Numbered from the stretch's first letter, positions 16,316 through 25,917 are shown. The stretch is DNA of 32,454 nt from Natronospirillum sp. (GCF_022565775.1 NZ_JAIUMC010000031.1:1-32454), one strand, 5' to 3'. The notes: a model not told the origin generated them from the letters alone. Translations and numbers: made by a program.

Positions 16316-17641
16316 ATGCCCTTTAACGCACGTCGTCTGTTGCCCGTTCTGCTTGCTGCCCTGATTCTGGCGGGAGGCTGGTGGGGTTATGGACAGTTGA
16401 CGGCACCAGACGACAGCCCCCGAGCTAGCAGTGGCGGTGGTGGTGGCCGGGCCATGCTTGGCGGTCGCGCCGGCAACGCCAGCATGAACCTGACCGCACC
16501 CGTGGTGCAAACGGTCACCGCCGACTTCAGTGCCCGGCAGCCTGCGCTGCAGTTGTTCGGGCAGACTCGCTTTGGGCGCAGCTGGGAGCTTACCAGCGAA
16601 CTGACCGCGCGCGTGCAACAGATTCATGTGGAAGAAGGCGATCGAGTCACTGCCGGTACCCTGCTGATTACGCTGGATGCTCGTGAACTGGAACGGAGCC
16701 TGACGCGTGTCCGCAGCGAGATCAATGAAATGGAGGCCCGCCTGCGCCGGGAGCGCCTGCAGGGCGAATCTGATCAGGCCAGCCTGACCCTGGAGGAAGA
16801 GCTGCTGGCGCTCAATGAACAGGCCCTCGGGCGGGTCGAGGACCTGGCGAACCGCAATCTGGCCTCCGCCAGTGATGTGGAATCTGCACGGCGCAATGTC
16901 ATCACCCAGCAACAGACCCTGCAAAGTCGAAGACTTGCCGTTGCCGGCCTGGACGATACGCTCGCCCAGCTTGAAGCCCAGTTGCAGAGTTTGCGTCAGG
17001 AAGCAGAAGACCTGACCGAAGACCTGGAACTGACCCGCATTGAGGCACCGGAATCCGGGCTGGTGGAAACCATACAGATACAGCCGGGCGCGCGCGTCAG
17101 TGCCGGCAGCCAGTTGCTGTCTCTGCAAAGCACCGACAGTTTTCAGGTCAGGGCCACCCTGCCCGCCTCACGCGCCAACCTGCTCAGCCGGGAGCAGCCA
17201 CTGACCGGCCACATGCGCTGGCAGAATGAAGACACGGAACTGGTGCTGCAAAACTGGGGCATACGCAACGAGGACGGTGGCATCCCGGTGACATTCAATG
17301 TGCTGAATCCCTCGCCACCGCTGATTGCCGGCCAGTTCTCGACCCTGACTGTCCTGTTGCCGGCGGTAGACAATGTTCTGGCTGTTCCAGCCGGGGCCAT
17401 CTACGGCAACAACCGAATCTATACCATCGATGCTGACAACCGGCTGCAGGGCCATACCGTCAACATAGTCGGCCAGGACCCGGAAAGACCGGGAGAAGGC
17501 TATCTGATTGCAGCAAATGGCGTCGAACCCGGAGCCAATGTGCTGACCACGCGCCTGCAGCGCCCGGAAACCGGGCTGCGCATACAGCGCCTGGAGAGCC
17601 GCAACGGACGCCCGGCGGATCAACCGGAGACTGACGGGTGA
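16316..17641 (+). CDS. RND efflux periplasmic adaptor (membrane fusion protein)
   Basis: The 441-aa protein links an RND pump to an outer-membrane channel. It has an N-terminal signal anchor (LLPVLLAALILAGGWWGYG) with no lipobox Cys, then a Gly-rich stretch. The lipoyl half-motifs are ELTARVQQIHVEEGDRVTAG and RIEAPESGLVETIQIQPGA, flanking a long coiled-coil hairpin (about residues 125-235). Beta-barrel and membrane-proximal domains follow (FSTLTVLLPAVDNVLAVPAGAI). The ATG at 16316 is preferred over an in-frame TTG two codons upstream. No ribosome site is obvious. Its stop overlaps the pump's GTG by 4 bp. Confidence 0.9.
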   Translation: MPFNARRLLPVLLAALILAGGWWGYGQLTAPDDSPRASSGGGGGRAMLGGRAGNASMNLTAPVVQTVTADFSARQPALQLFGQTRFGRSWELTSELTARVQQIHVEEGDRVTAGTLLITLDARELERSLTRVRSEINEMEARLRRERLQGESDQASLTLEEELLALNEQALGRVEDLANRNLASASDVESARRNVITQQQTLQSRRLAVAGLDDTLAQLEAQLQSLRQEAEDLTEDLELTRIEAPESGLVETIQIQPGARVSAGSQLLSLQSTDSFQVRATLPASRANLLSREQPLTGHMRWQNEDTELVLQNWGIRNEDGGIPVTFNVLNPSPPLIAGQFSTLTVLLPAVDNVLAVPAGAIYGNNRIYTIDADNRLQGHTVNIVGQDPERPGEGYLIAANGVEPGANVLTTRLQRPETGLRIQRLESRNGRPADQPETDG

Positions 17642-20600
17642 CCAATCTGATCTCCTATTTTGCCCTGCATCGGGTGGCGGGCAACATCATCATGTTCCTC
17701 ACCATTCTGGCGGGCCTTTGGGGATTCCAGCAACTCAACTTCCAGCTCTTCCCGACCTTCACTTTCAGCAATGTACAGGTCAATACCAATTGGTCTGGCG
17801 CAGCCGCAGAAGATGTTCAGGAGGCTGTATCCATTCCACTGGAAACCGCACTGCTTGGCCTGGCTGAGGTCAGAGGCGTGCGCAGTACCAGTACCGAAGG
17901 ACGATCACAACTCAGGGTAACCCTGACGGAGGGGCTGGAGTTCGAGGATGTGCAGACGCTGCTCAACGAGACCGTGGAGGGTGTCAGCCTGCCTTCTGAT
18001 GCCGAAGAGCCAGTGGTGCGCCAGGCGGCTTTCCGCGAAACCGTGGGCAGCATACTGGTTTATGGTGACGCCCCGGTCTCCCAGTTGTCGGCGCTCGGGC
18101 AACAGTATGCGCGTGAACTGCGCTCGGCAGGTATTGCCGAAGTCACGATGGACGGCGCCGTCAGCGAAACCCTGACCATCCATGTACCGAGCGAACAGTT
18201 GCTTGCTCTGGACATGACCATGAATGACCTGGCGCAACTGATTCGTGCCCAGAATATCAATGCGCCGGCCGGCACTCTTGAAGCCGACGGCCAGACCCTG
18301 CAACTGCGCGCCCAGGGGCAGTCGCGATTGCTGACCGAACTGTCAGCGCTTCCGGTACGGCAGACCGGCAGTGGCAGTGCTGTCACCCTGGGTGACATTG
18401 CCAGCTTCGAGTCAGCCGTCGAGCGCAACCAGAACTACTACTATCGCGGTCAGCCTGCTGTCCGGCTGAACCTGTCTCGCCAGGAAGACGACAACTCCCT
18501 GGAAGTCGCCCGCATCATGAACCAGTGGCTGGACGATGCACGGCCCGGACTGCCCGAAGGCATCGAGCTGCACACCTATCGCGAAAGCTGGCAGACCCTG
18601 GCCACGCGGCTGAACATGGTGGTGGAAAATGGCCTGCTGGGCATGCTGCTGGTCATCTCCGTACTGTTCATATTTCTCAATACCCGGCTGGCTTTCTGGG
18701 TGGCTGTTGGCATCCCGATCTCGTTCATGGCCACCTTCCTGATCATGGGGCTCAACAACATCACCATCAATGTGATTTCGTTGTTCGGCTTCATGATCGC
18801 CATCGGGATCATTGTCGATGACGCCATAGTGGTGGCCGAAGACACCCAGGCGCAACGGGATGCCGGTGCCGCCAGCGGTCATGCTGCGGTCAATGCGGCA
18901 CGCCGCATGTTTCCCCCCGTGCTGGCCTCCTCGCTTACCACTATTGCCGCCTTTCTGCCGCTGACCATGGTCGGAGGCCGGTTCGGCAGTCTTATGGTGG
19001 ACATCCCGCTGGTCGTGATCTGCGCCATAGTAGCGTCGCTGATCGAGTGTTTCATTATTCTGCCCGCCCACCTGCATCACAGCCTCAAGGGCACCGACGG
19101 CAAAAAACCGAGCCGGTTCCGGCGCACCGTGGACCAGGGGTTCATGGCCTTCCGGGAAAACTGGTTTCGCCCCACAGTAAAGTTTGCGGTGCGCAATGGC
19201 CTGATCACCGTCAGCGCCATGGTGGCGGCCGTTTTCCTGACGCTGGGCCTGATTCGCGGTGGTCTCGTGCCCTGGACGCCCTTCCCTGATCTGGAAGGCA
19301 GCACCATGAACGCCCGGGTCAGCTTTACTCCGGACTCTTCGCCCGAGCAGGTGGAGGACTACATGCGGCTTCTGGAAGAAGCTCTGTATGCCACCGAAGG
19401 GATCCTCGACTATGACTTTGTCGATACCGCCGTCTACAGTGTCAACCGCAATGGTCTCAACGGCCGCATTGATGTGGAACTGAAAGCGGCTCGCGAGCGC
19501 CCCTACACGACGCAGGAAATACTCAATGCCTGGCGCCAGCAGATGCCGGTGGTGGACGGGCTGCGCGAGCTTGCCTTCACCCGCACCTGGGGCGGGTTGG
19601 GCAATGCCGATGTCACCATCCAACTGACCGGGGATGATGTCGAAACACTGAAAAGTGCGTCGCTGGCACTGCAGGCGGCACTGGACGAACTGGGCGGGCT
19701 GACCGATATCGAGGATGATCTGCCGTTCGGCTCCGAGCAGTTGCGCTTCACCTTGTCGCCGCAGGGCCAGGCACTCGGCCTGCGGTTGAACGATGTCAGT
19801 GCCTATGTGGCCAATCAACTGCAGGGGATCGAAGTCCAGCGCTTTATCGCCGGTGGTGAAAGTATTCCCCTGACACTGCGCCTGCCGGAGAGCGAAACAC
19901 GCAATTTCAGGGCCTGGGAGACGTTGCCCTATCCGCTGCCGGGTGGTGGCTGGGCCCCGCTGGGAGAATTGCTGCAGGCCGAGCTGACCGAAGGCATCGA
20001 CCGCTTGCAGCGCACCGATGGCCGCATGGACATTCAGGTGGTTGCCAGCTTTGCCGATGACAGTGAGCGCACTGTTCTGCTCGATCTCATAGAACAGGAG
20101 GTGCTGCCGGCCATGACCGCGGAGACCGGCATCAGCATGTCACTGGCCGGAGAGCGGCAGGAAGAGGAGGAAACCGCGCGCGACATGCTGCTGGCTCTGG
20201 CGGCGGCACTGCTCATGATGTATCTGATCCTGGCTTGGGTGTTCAGCGCCTGGACCTGGCCGCTGGTAGTACTCATCACCATACCCTTTGGCCTGACCGG
20301 GGCCATTTTCGGGCACTGGATACTGGACCTGCAGTTGTCTTTCCTCTCATTGTTCGGCCTGTTCGGGCTGTCCGGTATTGTGGTCAATGATTCCATCGTG
20401 CTGATCACGTTCTACCGCCGCTTGCGCGATGAGGGCCTGGCCATCGAGGAGGCCGTGGTTGAGGCGGCCTGTCAGCGCCTGCGGGCCGTGTTTTTGACCT
20501 CGATAACGACCATTGCCGGCCTGTCCCCGATTCTGTTCGATCCGTCGATTGATGCGCAGTTCCTAAAGCCGCTGGCGGCCGGGATTGTCTTCGGGCTGAT

Positions 20601-20718
20601 GTTCAGTACCTTGCTGATTCTCTTGCTGGTGCCTACCCTGCTATTGTGGCTGGAACGCTGCAACGAATGGCTTGCCCGGCTGAGGAACCGCCCTGACCAT
20701 GCTGTCGAACCCTTTTGA
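17638..20718 (+). CDS. RND efflux transporter permease (AcrB/HAE1-like)
   Basis: The 1026-aa inner-membrane pump uses the proton gradient to export drugs or other amphiphiles. It has the RND layout of twelve helices and two large periplasmic loops. The fourth helix keeps the proton-relay pair in GIIVDDAIVVAEDT. In the tenth helix the Lys of AcrB (Lys940) aligns with Asn in GIVVNDSIVLITF, a pattern seen in a known RND branch. The Thr of the eleventh helix is kept (LTSITTIAG). It starts with GTG, coupled to the adaptor by GTGA, and overlaps the following lipoprotein gene by 20 bp. The substrate cannot be told. Confidence 0.92.
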   Translation: MTNLISYFALHRVAGNIIMFLTILAGLWGFQQLNFQLFPTFTFSNVQVNTNWSGAAAEDVQEAVSIPLETALLGLAEVRGVRSTSTEGRSQLRVTLTEGLEFEDVQTLLNETVEGVSLPSDAEEPVVRQAAFRETVGSILVYGDAPVSQLSALGQQYARELRSAGIAEVTMDGAVSETLTIHVPSEQLLALDMTMNDLAQLIRAQNINAPAGTLEADGQTLQLRAQGQSRLLTELSALPVRQTGSGSAVTLGDIASFESAVERNQNYYYRGQPAVRLNLSRQEDDNSLEVARIMNQWLDDARPGLPEGIELHTYRESWQTLATRLNMVVENGLLGMLLVISVLFIFLNTRLAFWVAVGIPISFMATFLIMGLNNITINVISLFGFMIAIGIIVDDAIVVAEDTQAQRDAGAASGHAAVNAARRMFPPVLASSLTTIAAFLPLTMVGGRFGSLMVDIPLVVICAIVASLIECFIILPAHLHHSLKGTDGKKPSRFRRTVDQGFMAFRENWFRPTVKFAVRNGLITVSAMVAAVFLTLGLIRGGLVPWTPFPDLEGSTMNARVSFTPDSSPEQVEDYMRLLEEALYATEGILDYDFVDTAVYSVNRNGLNGRIDVELKAARERPYTTQEILNAWRQQMPVVDGLRELAFTRTWGGLGNADVTIQLTGDDVETLKSASLALQAALDELGGLTDIEDDLPFGSEQLRFTLSPQGQALGLRLNDVSAYVANQLQGIEVQRFIAGGESIPLTLRLPESETRNFRAWETLPYPLPGGGWAPLGELLQAELTEGIDRLQRTDGRMDIQVVASFADDSERTVLLDLIEQEVLPAMTAETGISMSLAGERQEEEETARDMLLALAAALLMMYLILAWVFSAWTWPLVVLITIPFGLTGAIFGHWILDLQLSFLSLFGLFGLSGIVVNDSIVLITFYRRLRDEGLAIEEAVVEAACQRLRAVFLTSITTIAGLSPILFDPSIDAQFLKPLAAGIVFGLMFSTLLILLLVPTLLLWLERCNEWLARLRNRPDHAVEPF

Positions 20719-22156
20719 AGGCACCAGCACCTTTTACAACAAAACCTCGGGTGCCTTGCTGGCATTGCTGCTGCTAAGCGGCTGTGCGTCTTTTGCACCC
20801 TCTCCCGGTGCCCCGGAATGGCCGGTGGGTGTCGAGCAATGCCGCGAACTGTTGCTCGCCCAGCCCGGAGACGGCGATGCCATGACACCGGCAGCCGGGC
20901 ACCGGCCTGCGGCTCAGCCCTATTTTGCCCTGGACAGTCTGCACGCTCATTTTGCGGTCGACACACTTGATCATGCCGCATTCAGCGAATGGAAAGCCGG
21001 TGTAGTGTCGCACAGTTGGGAAGAACTGGCTGCGCACCAGACCCGCTCACATGGAGAGCCGATGGTCTCGAGCCGCGGCTGCCTGGTGCAACTGGCCCAG
21101 GCCACACCCCAGGAATACTGGGCGGATTATGCCCGGGAAGCCCGAGACCAGGACCTGTACCGCGACTGGCAACGCTGGGCTGGTCTGTACCCTCTGGCTT
21201 CCCCGGTGGTGACCTGGCGTATTCGCTCGGCGCAAGCGGATTGGCGTAATGAGTATGGCGGGCCCTTCGACGGTGACGGGGTCATCTACCGACCGACCGA
21301 GGCGCACGACACAACGCCGGACCATGCCCAAATCGCCGAGTGGATGGCCGCTGCCTATGCGGACAACCCCCTGGGGCTGCCACGCCTGGGCGCTGAACAA
21401 CTGTCGGTTCTGCAGGCTTTGCATGCACCGGAACTCAAGGTGCTGCAGGGCTCGGAGGCAGACCGCCTCGGCGGGGTCACCGCCGCCGATGGTGAAGCCC
21501 GTTTCTCGGAGTCTTCAGCGTTGGCGTATCTGGATCACGGCTTTGCACGCTATGATGATCGTTATCTGCTGCAGCTCAGCTACACCTTCTGGTTTCGCGA
21601 GCGACCCAGACCTCATGCACTGGATATCTATGGCGGCCCCTGGAACGGCATCACCTGGCGGGTCACCCTGGATGAAAGCGGTCAGCCTTTGCTCTTTGAT
21701 GCCATACACAATTGCGGGTGCTATCACCAGGTCTGGAAGCCGGACCGTCATCTGGTGCGCACGGATATTGGTCGGGAGGAACCTCTGTTTCTGCCCTTGG
21801 ACTGGACCGGCCGGCCCCGTCTGACGCTGCTGCCCGGCACGCACTATGTGCGCCGGGTGGTCAGCGCTGAGCGTGATCCTGAAGACGTGGTGACAGAGAG
21901 ACAGACGTATGCGTTCCGACCCTATGATGATTTGCTGGCGCTGCCTGACGAGGCGGGAGAGTATCGAGCGGTAAGTCTGTTCGATGATGACGGACTGATC
22001 CGGGATTCGGCTCGCCTCGAACGCTTTGTACTCTGGCCGTTCGGCGTTCAGTCACCCGGCGCCATGCGACGCAATGGCACGCATGCCATTGCGTTTGTGG
22101 GCAAGCGCCAGTTCGACGATCCACTGCTGTTCGAGCAGTTACTGGAGCCGAATTAA
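20699..22156 (+). CDS. Large lipoprotein of unknown function in the RND operon
   Basis: The 485-aa product has a lipoprotein signal with a long polar lead, a helix LLALLLL and lipobox LSGC (Cys29). The mature protein is rich in Trp, Asp and Pro. It has no TolC-like repeats or coiled coil, so it is not the missing outer-membrane channel. Notable segments are YGGPWNGITWRVTLDESG and AIHNCGCYHQVWKPDRHL, with a CGCYH cluster that could bind a metal. I recognise no family. The start lies 20 bp inside the pump gene, which implies coupled translation. Downstream is a REP-like element and a convergent gene, so this ends the operon. Confidence 0.75.
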   Translation: MLSNPFEGTSTFYNKTSGALLALLLLSGCASFAPSPGAPEWPVGVEQCRELLLAQPGDGDAMTPAAGHRPAAQPYFALDSLHAHFAVDTLDHAAFSEWKAGVVSHSWEELAAHQTRSHGEPMVSSRGCLVQLAQATPQEYWADYAREARDQDLYRDWQRWAGLYPLASPVVTWRIRSAQADWRNEYGGPFDGDGVIYRPTEAHDTTPDHAQIAEWMAAAYADNPLGLPRLGAEQLSVLQALHAPELKVLQGSEADRLGGVTAADGEARFSESSALAYLDHGFARYDDRYLLQLSYTFWFRERPRPHALDIYGGPWNGITWRVTLDESGQPLLFDAIHNCGCYHQVWKPDRHLVRTDIGREEPLFLPLDWTGRPRLTLLPGTHYVRRVVSAERDPEDVVTERQTYAFRPYDDLLALPDEAGEYRAVSLFDDDGLIRDSARLERFVLWPFGVQSPGAMRRNGTHAIAFVGKRQFDDPLLFEQLLEPN

Positions 22157-22216
22157 AGGCGGCTGCGCCGCCGTTGTAGGCGCCGGCCTTGGCCGCGCTA
22201 GGCCGCAGGCCCCCTT
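22157..22216. repeat. REP-like extragenic palindromic element
   Basis: The gap between the convergent lipoprotein and slipin genes contains GGCGGCTGCGCCGCC (perfect short palindrome, about 22158-22172), TGTAGG at 22175-22180, CCTTGGCCG and GCCGCAGGCC. The last three match the element at 12770-12858 read on its minus strand. Confidence 0.7.
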
Positions 22217-22220
22217 GGGC

Positions 22221-23120
22221 TCAACTGTCTTTCTTGCTGCCTGCAGCGGTGCTGCGCTTGCTCGCCGTGCCGGTACTTTTGCTCGGCGTACTAGTGGTTT
22301 TGCTGGCGGTCCCGGTACTCTTCTTCGCCGCTGCTGTACTGCCCCCGGATGTCTGCACCATCTTGGTGATGTTGTCGCCCAGACTGCCCAGAATATCCAC
22401 CGGCAATGGGAAGACGATGGTGGAGTTCTGCTCTCCGGCGATATCAATCAGCGTCTGCAGATAGCGCAACGTCATGGCGTTCGGGCTCTTCGAGAGCTCT
22501 ATCGCAGCGTCAGTCAGCTTTTCTGCCGCCTGCGACTCACCCTCGGCGTGAATGATCTTGGCACGCCGTGACCGTTCTGCCTCGGCCTGGCGGGCAATGG
22601 CGCGAATCATGCTTTCATCAAGGTCGACATGCTTGATCTCGACATTGGTGACTTTGACACCCCAGGCGTCGGTGTGCTCATCCAGTATTTCCTGGATATC
22701 CGAGTTCAGCTTGTCGCGCTCCGACAACATTTCATCCAATTCATGTTTACCCAATACCGAACGCAGGGTTGTCTGCGCCAACTGGCTGACCGCGTCGTAG
22801 AAATGTTCCACATTGATGATCGCCGCTTTCGGCTCAACCACGCGGAAATAGACCACTGCGTTCACCCGCACCGAGACGTTGTCCTGGCTGATCACATCCT
22901 GCGACGGCACATCCATCACGACGGTACGCAGGTCAACCCGCTCCATGGTCTGGATAAACGGAATGATGATCACCAGCCCGGGCCCCTTGACGTTCTGATA
23001 GCGACCCAGCAAGAACACGACTCCGCGTTCGTATTCCCGCAGAATTCGGATGGCATACAGCAACAGCAGAACTGTAAAGCCTGCCAAAACTGCAATAGTA
23101 TAAAAGCCGATCATACTCAT
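22221..23120 (-). CDS. Slipin / stomatin-like SPFH protein
   Basis: SPFH proteins form large cage-like oligomers on the membrane and organise lipid domains and proteases. The 299-aa protein has one N-terminal membrane helix (about 5-27), the slipin signature [21 protein letters not shown], an SPFH domain to about 190 and an Ala/Glu-rich helix ([22 protein letters not shown]). After a hydrophobic segment ([15 protein letters not shown]) the last 40 residues are a low-complexity tail of Lys, Ser, Thr and Ala in which STGTASK occurs twice. Its ATG overlaps the nfeD stop by 4 bp. NfeD proteases are known partners of stomatins, so the two genes form the usual pair. Confidence 0.93.
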   Translation of the reverse strand: MSMIGFYTIAVLAGFTVLLLLYAIRILREYERGVVFLLGRYQNVKGPGLVIIIPFIQTMERVDLRTVVMDVPSQDVISQDNVSVRVNAVVYFRVVEPKAAIINVEHFYDAVSQLAQTTLRSVLGKHELDEMLSERDKLNSDIQEILDEHTDAWGVKVTNVEIKHVDLDESMIRAIARQAEAERSRRAKIIHAEGESQAAEKLTDAAIELSKSPNAMTLRYLQTLIDIAGEQNSTIVFPLPVDILGSLGDNITKMVQTSGGSTAAAKKSTGTASKTTSTPSKSTGTASKRSTAAGSKKDS

Positions 23121-24598
23121 GGTCCTTTCTCCTCAGTTTCATCCGCTGACACAGAGACGGCCACCGGTTCAACACGCAACTTCAATCCATTCTGATTTAC
23201 CACGACAACGCTTTGGCCACGCTGCAGGGGTTCTGCCGCCTGCGCCTGCCACAATTCACCATTTACCAGCACCTGCACTGCGTTGGGACCCCCTTGACGT
23301 ACTTCCCCCGTCATACCCACCATGGCCTGCTCACTCGGGACTGTTTTCATGCGCAGCACTTTCCCCACAGCCAATACTATGTAAAGCACCACCAGGCCGC
23401 TGACGGCAGCCACCGCGCCAATAATCTCGTAAGGCATTTCCATCCCCGGTACATCTGTATCTATCAACATGACGGAGCCCAGCACAAGTGCAACCACGCC
23501 ACCCAGACCCAGTATGCCGAAACTGGGCACAAAGGCTTCCGCCACTATCAGCAGGGCACCCAACACCATCAGCGCCAGGCCAACATAATTGATGGGCAGC
23601 ATCTGCAGCGCGTAGAGGCCCAGCAGCAAACTGATGGCCCCAACGACGCCGGGTACCAGTGCACCGGGGTTGTAGCCCTCGAGAATCAGCCCATAGATAC
23701 CGATCAACAGCAACAGATAGGCAATCTGCGGACTGGTAATCAGCGCCAGAAACTCGTTTCGCCAGTCTGGATCATAGTCAATGACGGGCAGGCCTGCCGA
23801 CTCGATGATCTGGGTGCTGTGTTCCATCTGCACCACTCGGCCGTCCGCCTGCGCAATGAGATCCTCGATGTCGGTCGCCACTATGTCCACAACGTTCTTT
23901 TTCAATGCTTCACTGGCCGTCAGGCTGACCGCCTCGCGCACAGCCTGCTCCGCCCAGTCGGCATTTCGGTTGTGGCGTTCCGCCAGCCCTCGAATGTAGG
24001 CTACCGAGTCATTGATCACCTTGCGCTCGGCGGCGGTCATGCCCTCAGCCGTTTCAGCCGGCTCTTCGGTGGCCCCATTCCCGGTCGCTTCGCCGTTCAT
24101 GGCTTCACCGGCGGCTGCATCTTCTGCGCCATCAGACCCGTTGTCCGGGTTTGTGTCCAACTGCAGGCTGCCACCCATCTGCACCGGAGTCGCGGCCCCC
24201 AGATTAGTGGACGGTGTCATCGCCGCGATGTGACTGCCATACAGGATATAGGTGCCAGCGCTGGCGGCTCGGGCGCCCGCAGGATGCACATAGGTCGCCA
24301 CCGGCACAGGGGACTGCAGTATGGCTCGAATGATGTCCCGGGTTGCGGCATCCAGACCGCCCGGTGTATCCATGCGAATCACGATCAGCCGGGCGCCGTC
24401 ATCAGTGGCCTGCTCCATACTCCGGGTCAGGTAATCGGTTGTGGCGGGACCAATGGCGCCGTCGACGGTCAGCTTGGCCACATGGGGGCCCGGCGTCTGT
24501 TCGTTGGCCTGCCCGAACAGTATCAGCCCGCCCAGAATCAGAGTCCCGAAAGCCAGCAGGCGCCGCCTGACCGTCCATTTATGAAATCGCTTACGCAT
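23117..24598 (-). CDS. NfeD membrane-bound serine protease (ClpP class)
   Basis: Proteins of this group cleave the C-terminal hydrophobic region of partner stomatins. The 493-aa protein starts [17 protein letters not shown] with a signal anchor. The protease domain has [18 protein letters not shown] and the nucleophile Ser in [12 protein letters not shown]. The probable general base Lys is in [15 protein letters not shown]. Four or five membrane helices follow and a C-terminal NfeD OB fold ([26 protein letters not shown]). Between Ser and Lys is an insert of about 50 acidic, Gly/Ala-rich residues. The frame stays open to 24817, but those upstream 73 codons look non-coding, so 24598 is chosen. 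The gene runs into the slipin gene with an ATGA overlap. Confidence 0.9.
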   Translation of the reverse strand: MRKRFHKWTVRRRLLAFGTLILGGLILFGQANEQTPGPHVAKLTVDGAIGPATTDYLTRSMEQATDDGARLIVIRMDTPGGLDAATRDIIRAILQSPVPVATYVHPAGARAASAGTYILYGSHIAAMTPSTNLGAATPVQMGGSLQLDTNPDNGSDGAEDAAAGEAMNGEATGNGATEEPAETAEGMTAAERKVINDSVAYIRGLAERHNRNADWAEQAVREAVSLTASEALKKNVVDIVATDIEDLIAQADGRVVQMEHSTQIIESAGLPVIDYDPDWRNEFLALITSPQIAYLLLLIGIYGLILEGYNPGALVPGVVGAISLLLGLYALQMLPINYVGLALMVLGALLIVAEAFVPSFGILGLGGVVALVLGSVMLIDTDVPGMEMPYEIIGAVAAVSGLVVLYIVLAVGKVLRMKTVPSEQAMVGMTGEVRQGGPNAVQVLVNGELWQAQAAEPLQRGQSVVVVNQNGLKLRVEPVAVSVSADETEEKGP

Positions 24599-24885
24599 GG
24601 CCGTTACTCTTTTTCTCACGCCGCAAAACGGCTGATATTTAGTCAGTATGGTAGCTGCAGTACGAATTTCAAAGTTTGGCCCTGAAGTCGGACCGGAAGA
24701 ACTTGTACCGATTTCTTGATCTAGGTGGATTCTTTTGCCATTCTCGAAGTTAACGGTTCGCCCTTTACATGGTCTGGACGCGTCCTCCATGCGCTGTAAA
24801 GCGAGCCGCCTACCCATAGGGAAAGCAACAATTACATTAGAGAAAACAGAGAAGCGATTTCACGCTTCCATATCAACGAGGGTAA
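24599..24885. promoter_or_regulatory. Divergent control region of nfeD and the TRAP operon
   Basis: This 287-bp gap is AT-richer than its neighbours. It holds an imperfect palindrome of about 39 bp (24763-24801): CTTTA and TAAAG at the outside, CATGG and CCATG inside, and a perfect GGACGCGTCC core at 24776-24785. Closer to dctP a 6-bp stem GAAGCG-atttca-CGCTTC (24851-24868) would fall in the leader RNA. These fit an operator and a leader hairpin, but no promoter pair is convincing. Confidence 0.4.
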
Positions 24886-25917
24886 ATGACAATGAGGTTT
24901 CAATCACTGATCAAGACCACAGGCATCTCTGCCGTGGCACTCGCAGTAGGCCTATCTTCTTTTGCAGCACAGGCTCAGGACGTCTGGCGGTATGCCCATG
25001 AGGAATTCGAAGACGACGTACAGGATGTCTTCGCCTATAAATTCAAGGAATACGTGGAAGACAACTCGGACCATACCGTCCAGGTATTCCGTTTTGGCGA
25101 GCTTGGCGAGTCTGACGACATCATGGAGCAGACCCAGGCCGGCATCCTGCAGTTCGTCAATCAGTCCCCCGGCTTTACCGGTTCACTGATTCCGGAGGCG
25201 CAGATCTTCTTCATTCCGTATCTGCTGCCCACCGATGAGGAGACGGTCGTCGAATTTTTCAACAACAGTGTGGCCATCAACGAGATGTTCCCCGAGATGT
25301 ATGCCGAGCAGGGCCTGGAGCTGCTGCAGATGTATCCGGAAGGGGAAATGGTCGTCACTGCTGATGAAATCGTCCGCTCTCCGGAAGACATGCGCGGCAA
25401 GAACATCCGTACCATGACCAACCCGCTGTTGTCGGAAACCTATCGAGCCTTTGGTGCCTCTCCGACACCACTGCCCTGGGGTGAAGTCTATGGTGGCCTG
25501 CAGACCGGCATCCTCGACGGCCAGGAAAACCCGATTTTCTGGATCGAGTCTGGCGGCCTCTATGAAGTATCACCCAACCTGATCTTCACTGGCCATGGCT
25601 GGTTCACCACAGCTCTGATGGCGAATCAGGACTTCTACAACAGCCTGTCTTCTGACGACCAGCAGTTGGTGCAGGACGCTACCGCCTTTGCCTACGACTA
25701 CATCCTGGACCACATTTCAGGTCTGGCCGATGAGTCACTGCAGGCCATCATGGACGCCAGCGATGATGTGACCGTGACACGACTGGATGAAGACGAAATC
25801 CAGGCTTTCCGCGATCGGGCTCCGCAGGTGGAAGAGCGCTTCCTGGAAATGACCGGTTCTCGTGGTGCTGAACTGCTGGACCAGTTCAAGGCTGACCTGG
25901 AAGCGGTAACCAACTGA
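24886..25917 (+). CDS. TRAP transporter substrate-binding protein (DctP family)
   Basis: The periplasmic receptor captures an organic-acid-type ligand and delivers it to the DctQM permease. The 343-aa precursor has a signal peptide ending FAAQAQ (about residue 30). The mature part has RFGELGESDDIMEQTQAG, the ligand-carboxylate Arg region GKNIRTMTNPLLSETYRAFG, and WGEVYGGLQTGILDGQENP, all typical of DctP. Two ATGs lie 6 bp apart. The second, at 24892, has the better distance (9 nt) from GAGGG, so the product may be two residues shorter. The ligand cannot be read from sequence. dctQ follows after a 128-bp gap with three hairpins. Confidence 0.92.
   Translation: MTMRFQSLIKTTGISAVALAVGLSSFAAQAQDVWRYAHEEFEDDVQDVFAYKFKEYVEDNSDHTVQVFRFGELGESDDIMEQTQAGILQFVNQSPGFTGSLIPEAQIFFIPYLLPTDEETVVEFFNNSVAINEMFPEMYAEQGLELLQMYPEGEMVVTADEIVRSPEDMRGKNIRTMTNPLLSETYRAFGASPTPLPWGEVYGGLQTGILDGQENPIFWIESGGLYEVSPNLIFTGHGWFTTALMANQDFYNSLSSDDQQLVQDATAFAYDYILDHISGLADESLQAIMDASDDVTVTRLDEDEIQAFRDRAPQVEERFLEMTGSRGAELLDQFKADLEAVTN

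Noticed and set aside
18412-19818. A 468-codon open frame on the minus strand within the RND pump
   Set aside because: It is a shadow of the pump gene, with His/Gln/Asp-rich sequence and no family features.
20699-22156. Outer-membrane efflux channel (TolC/OprM type)
   Set aside because: The product has a lipobox but lacks the repeated coiled-coil and beta-strand pattern of that family.
23213-24685. A 490-codon plus-strand frame across nfeD
   Set aside because: It is antisense to the protease gene, which has conserved catalytic motifs and membrane helices. The shadow protein is His/Gln-rich and unrecognisable.
24599-24817. Upstream 73-codon extension of the nfeD frame
   Set aside because: The extension has no signal peptide, whereas the start at 24598 is followed at once by a proper signal anchor. 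It covers the probable control region instead.
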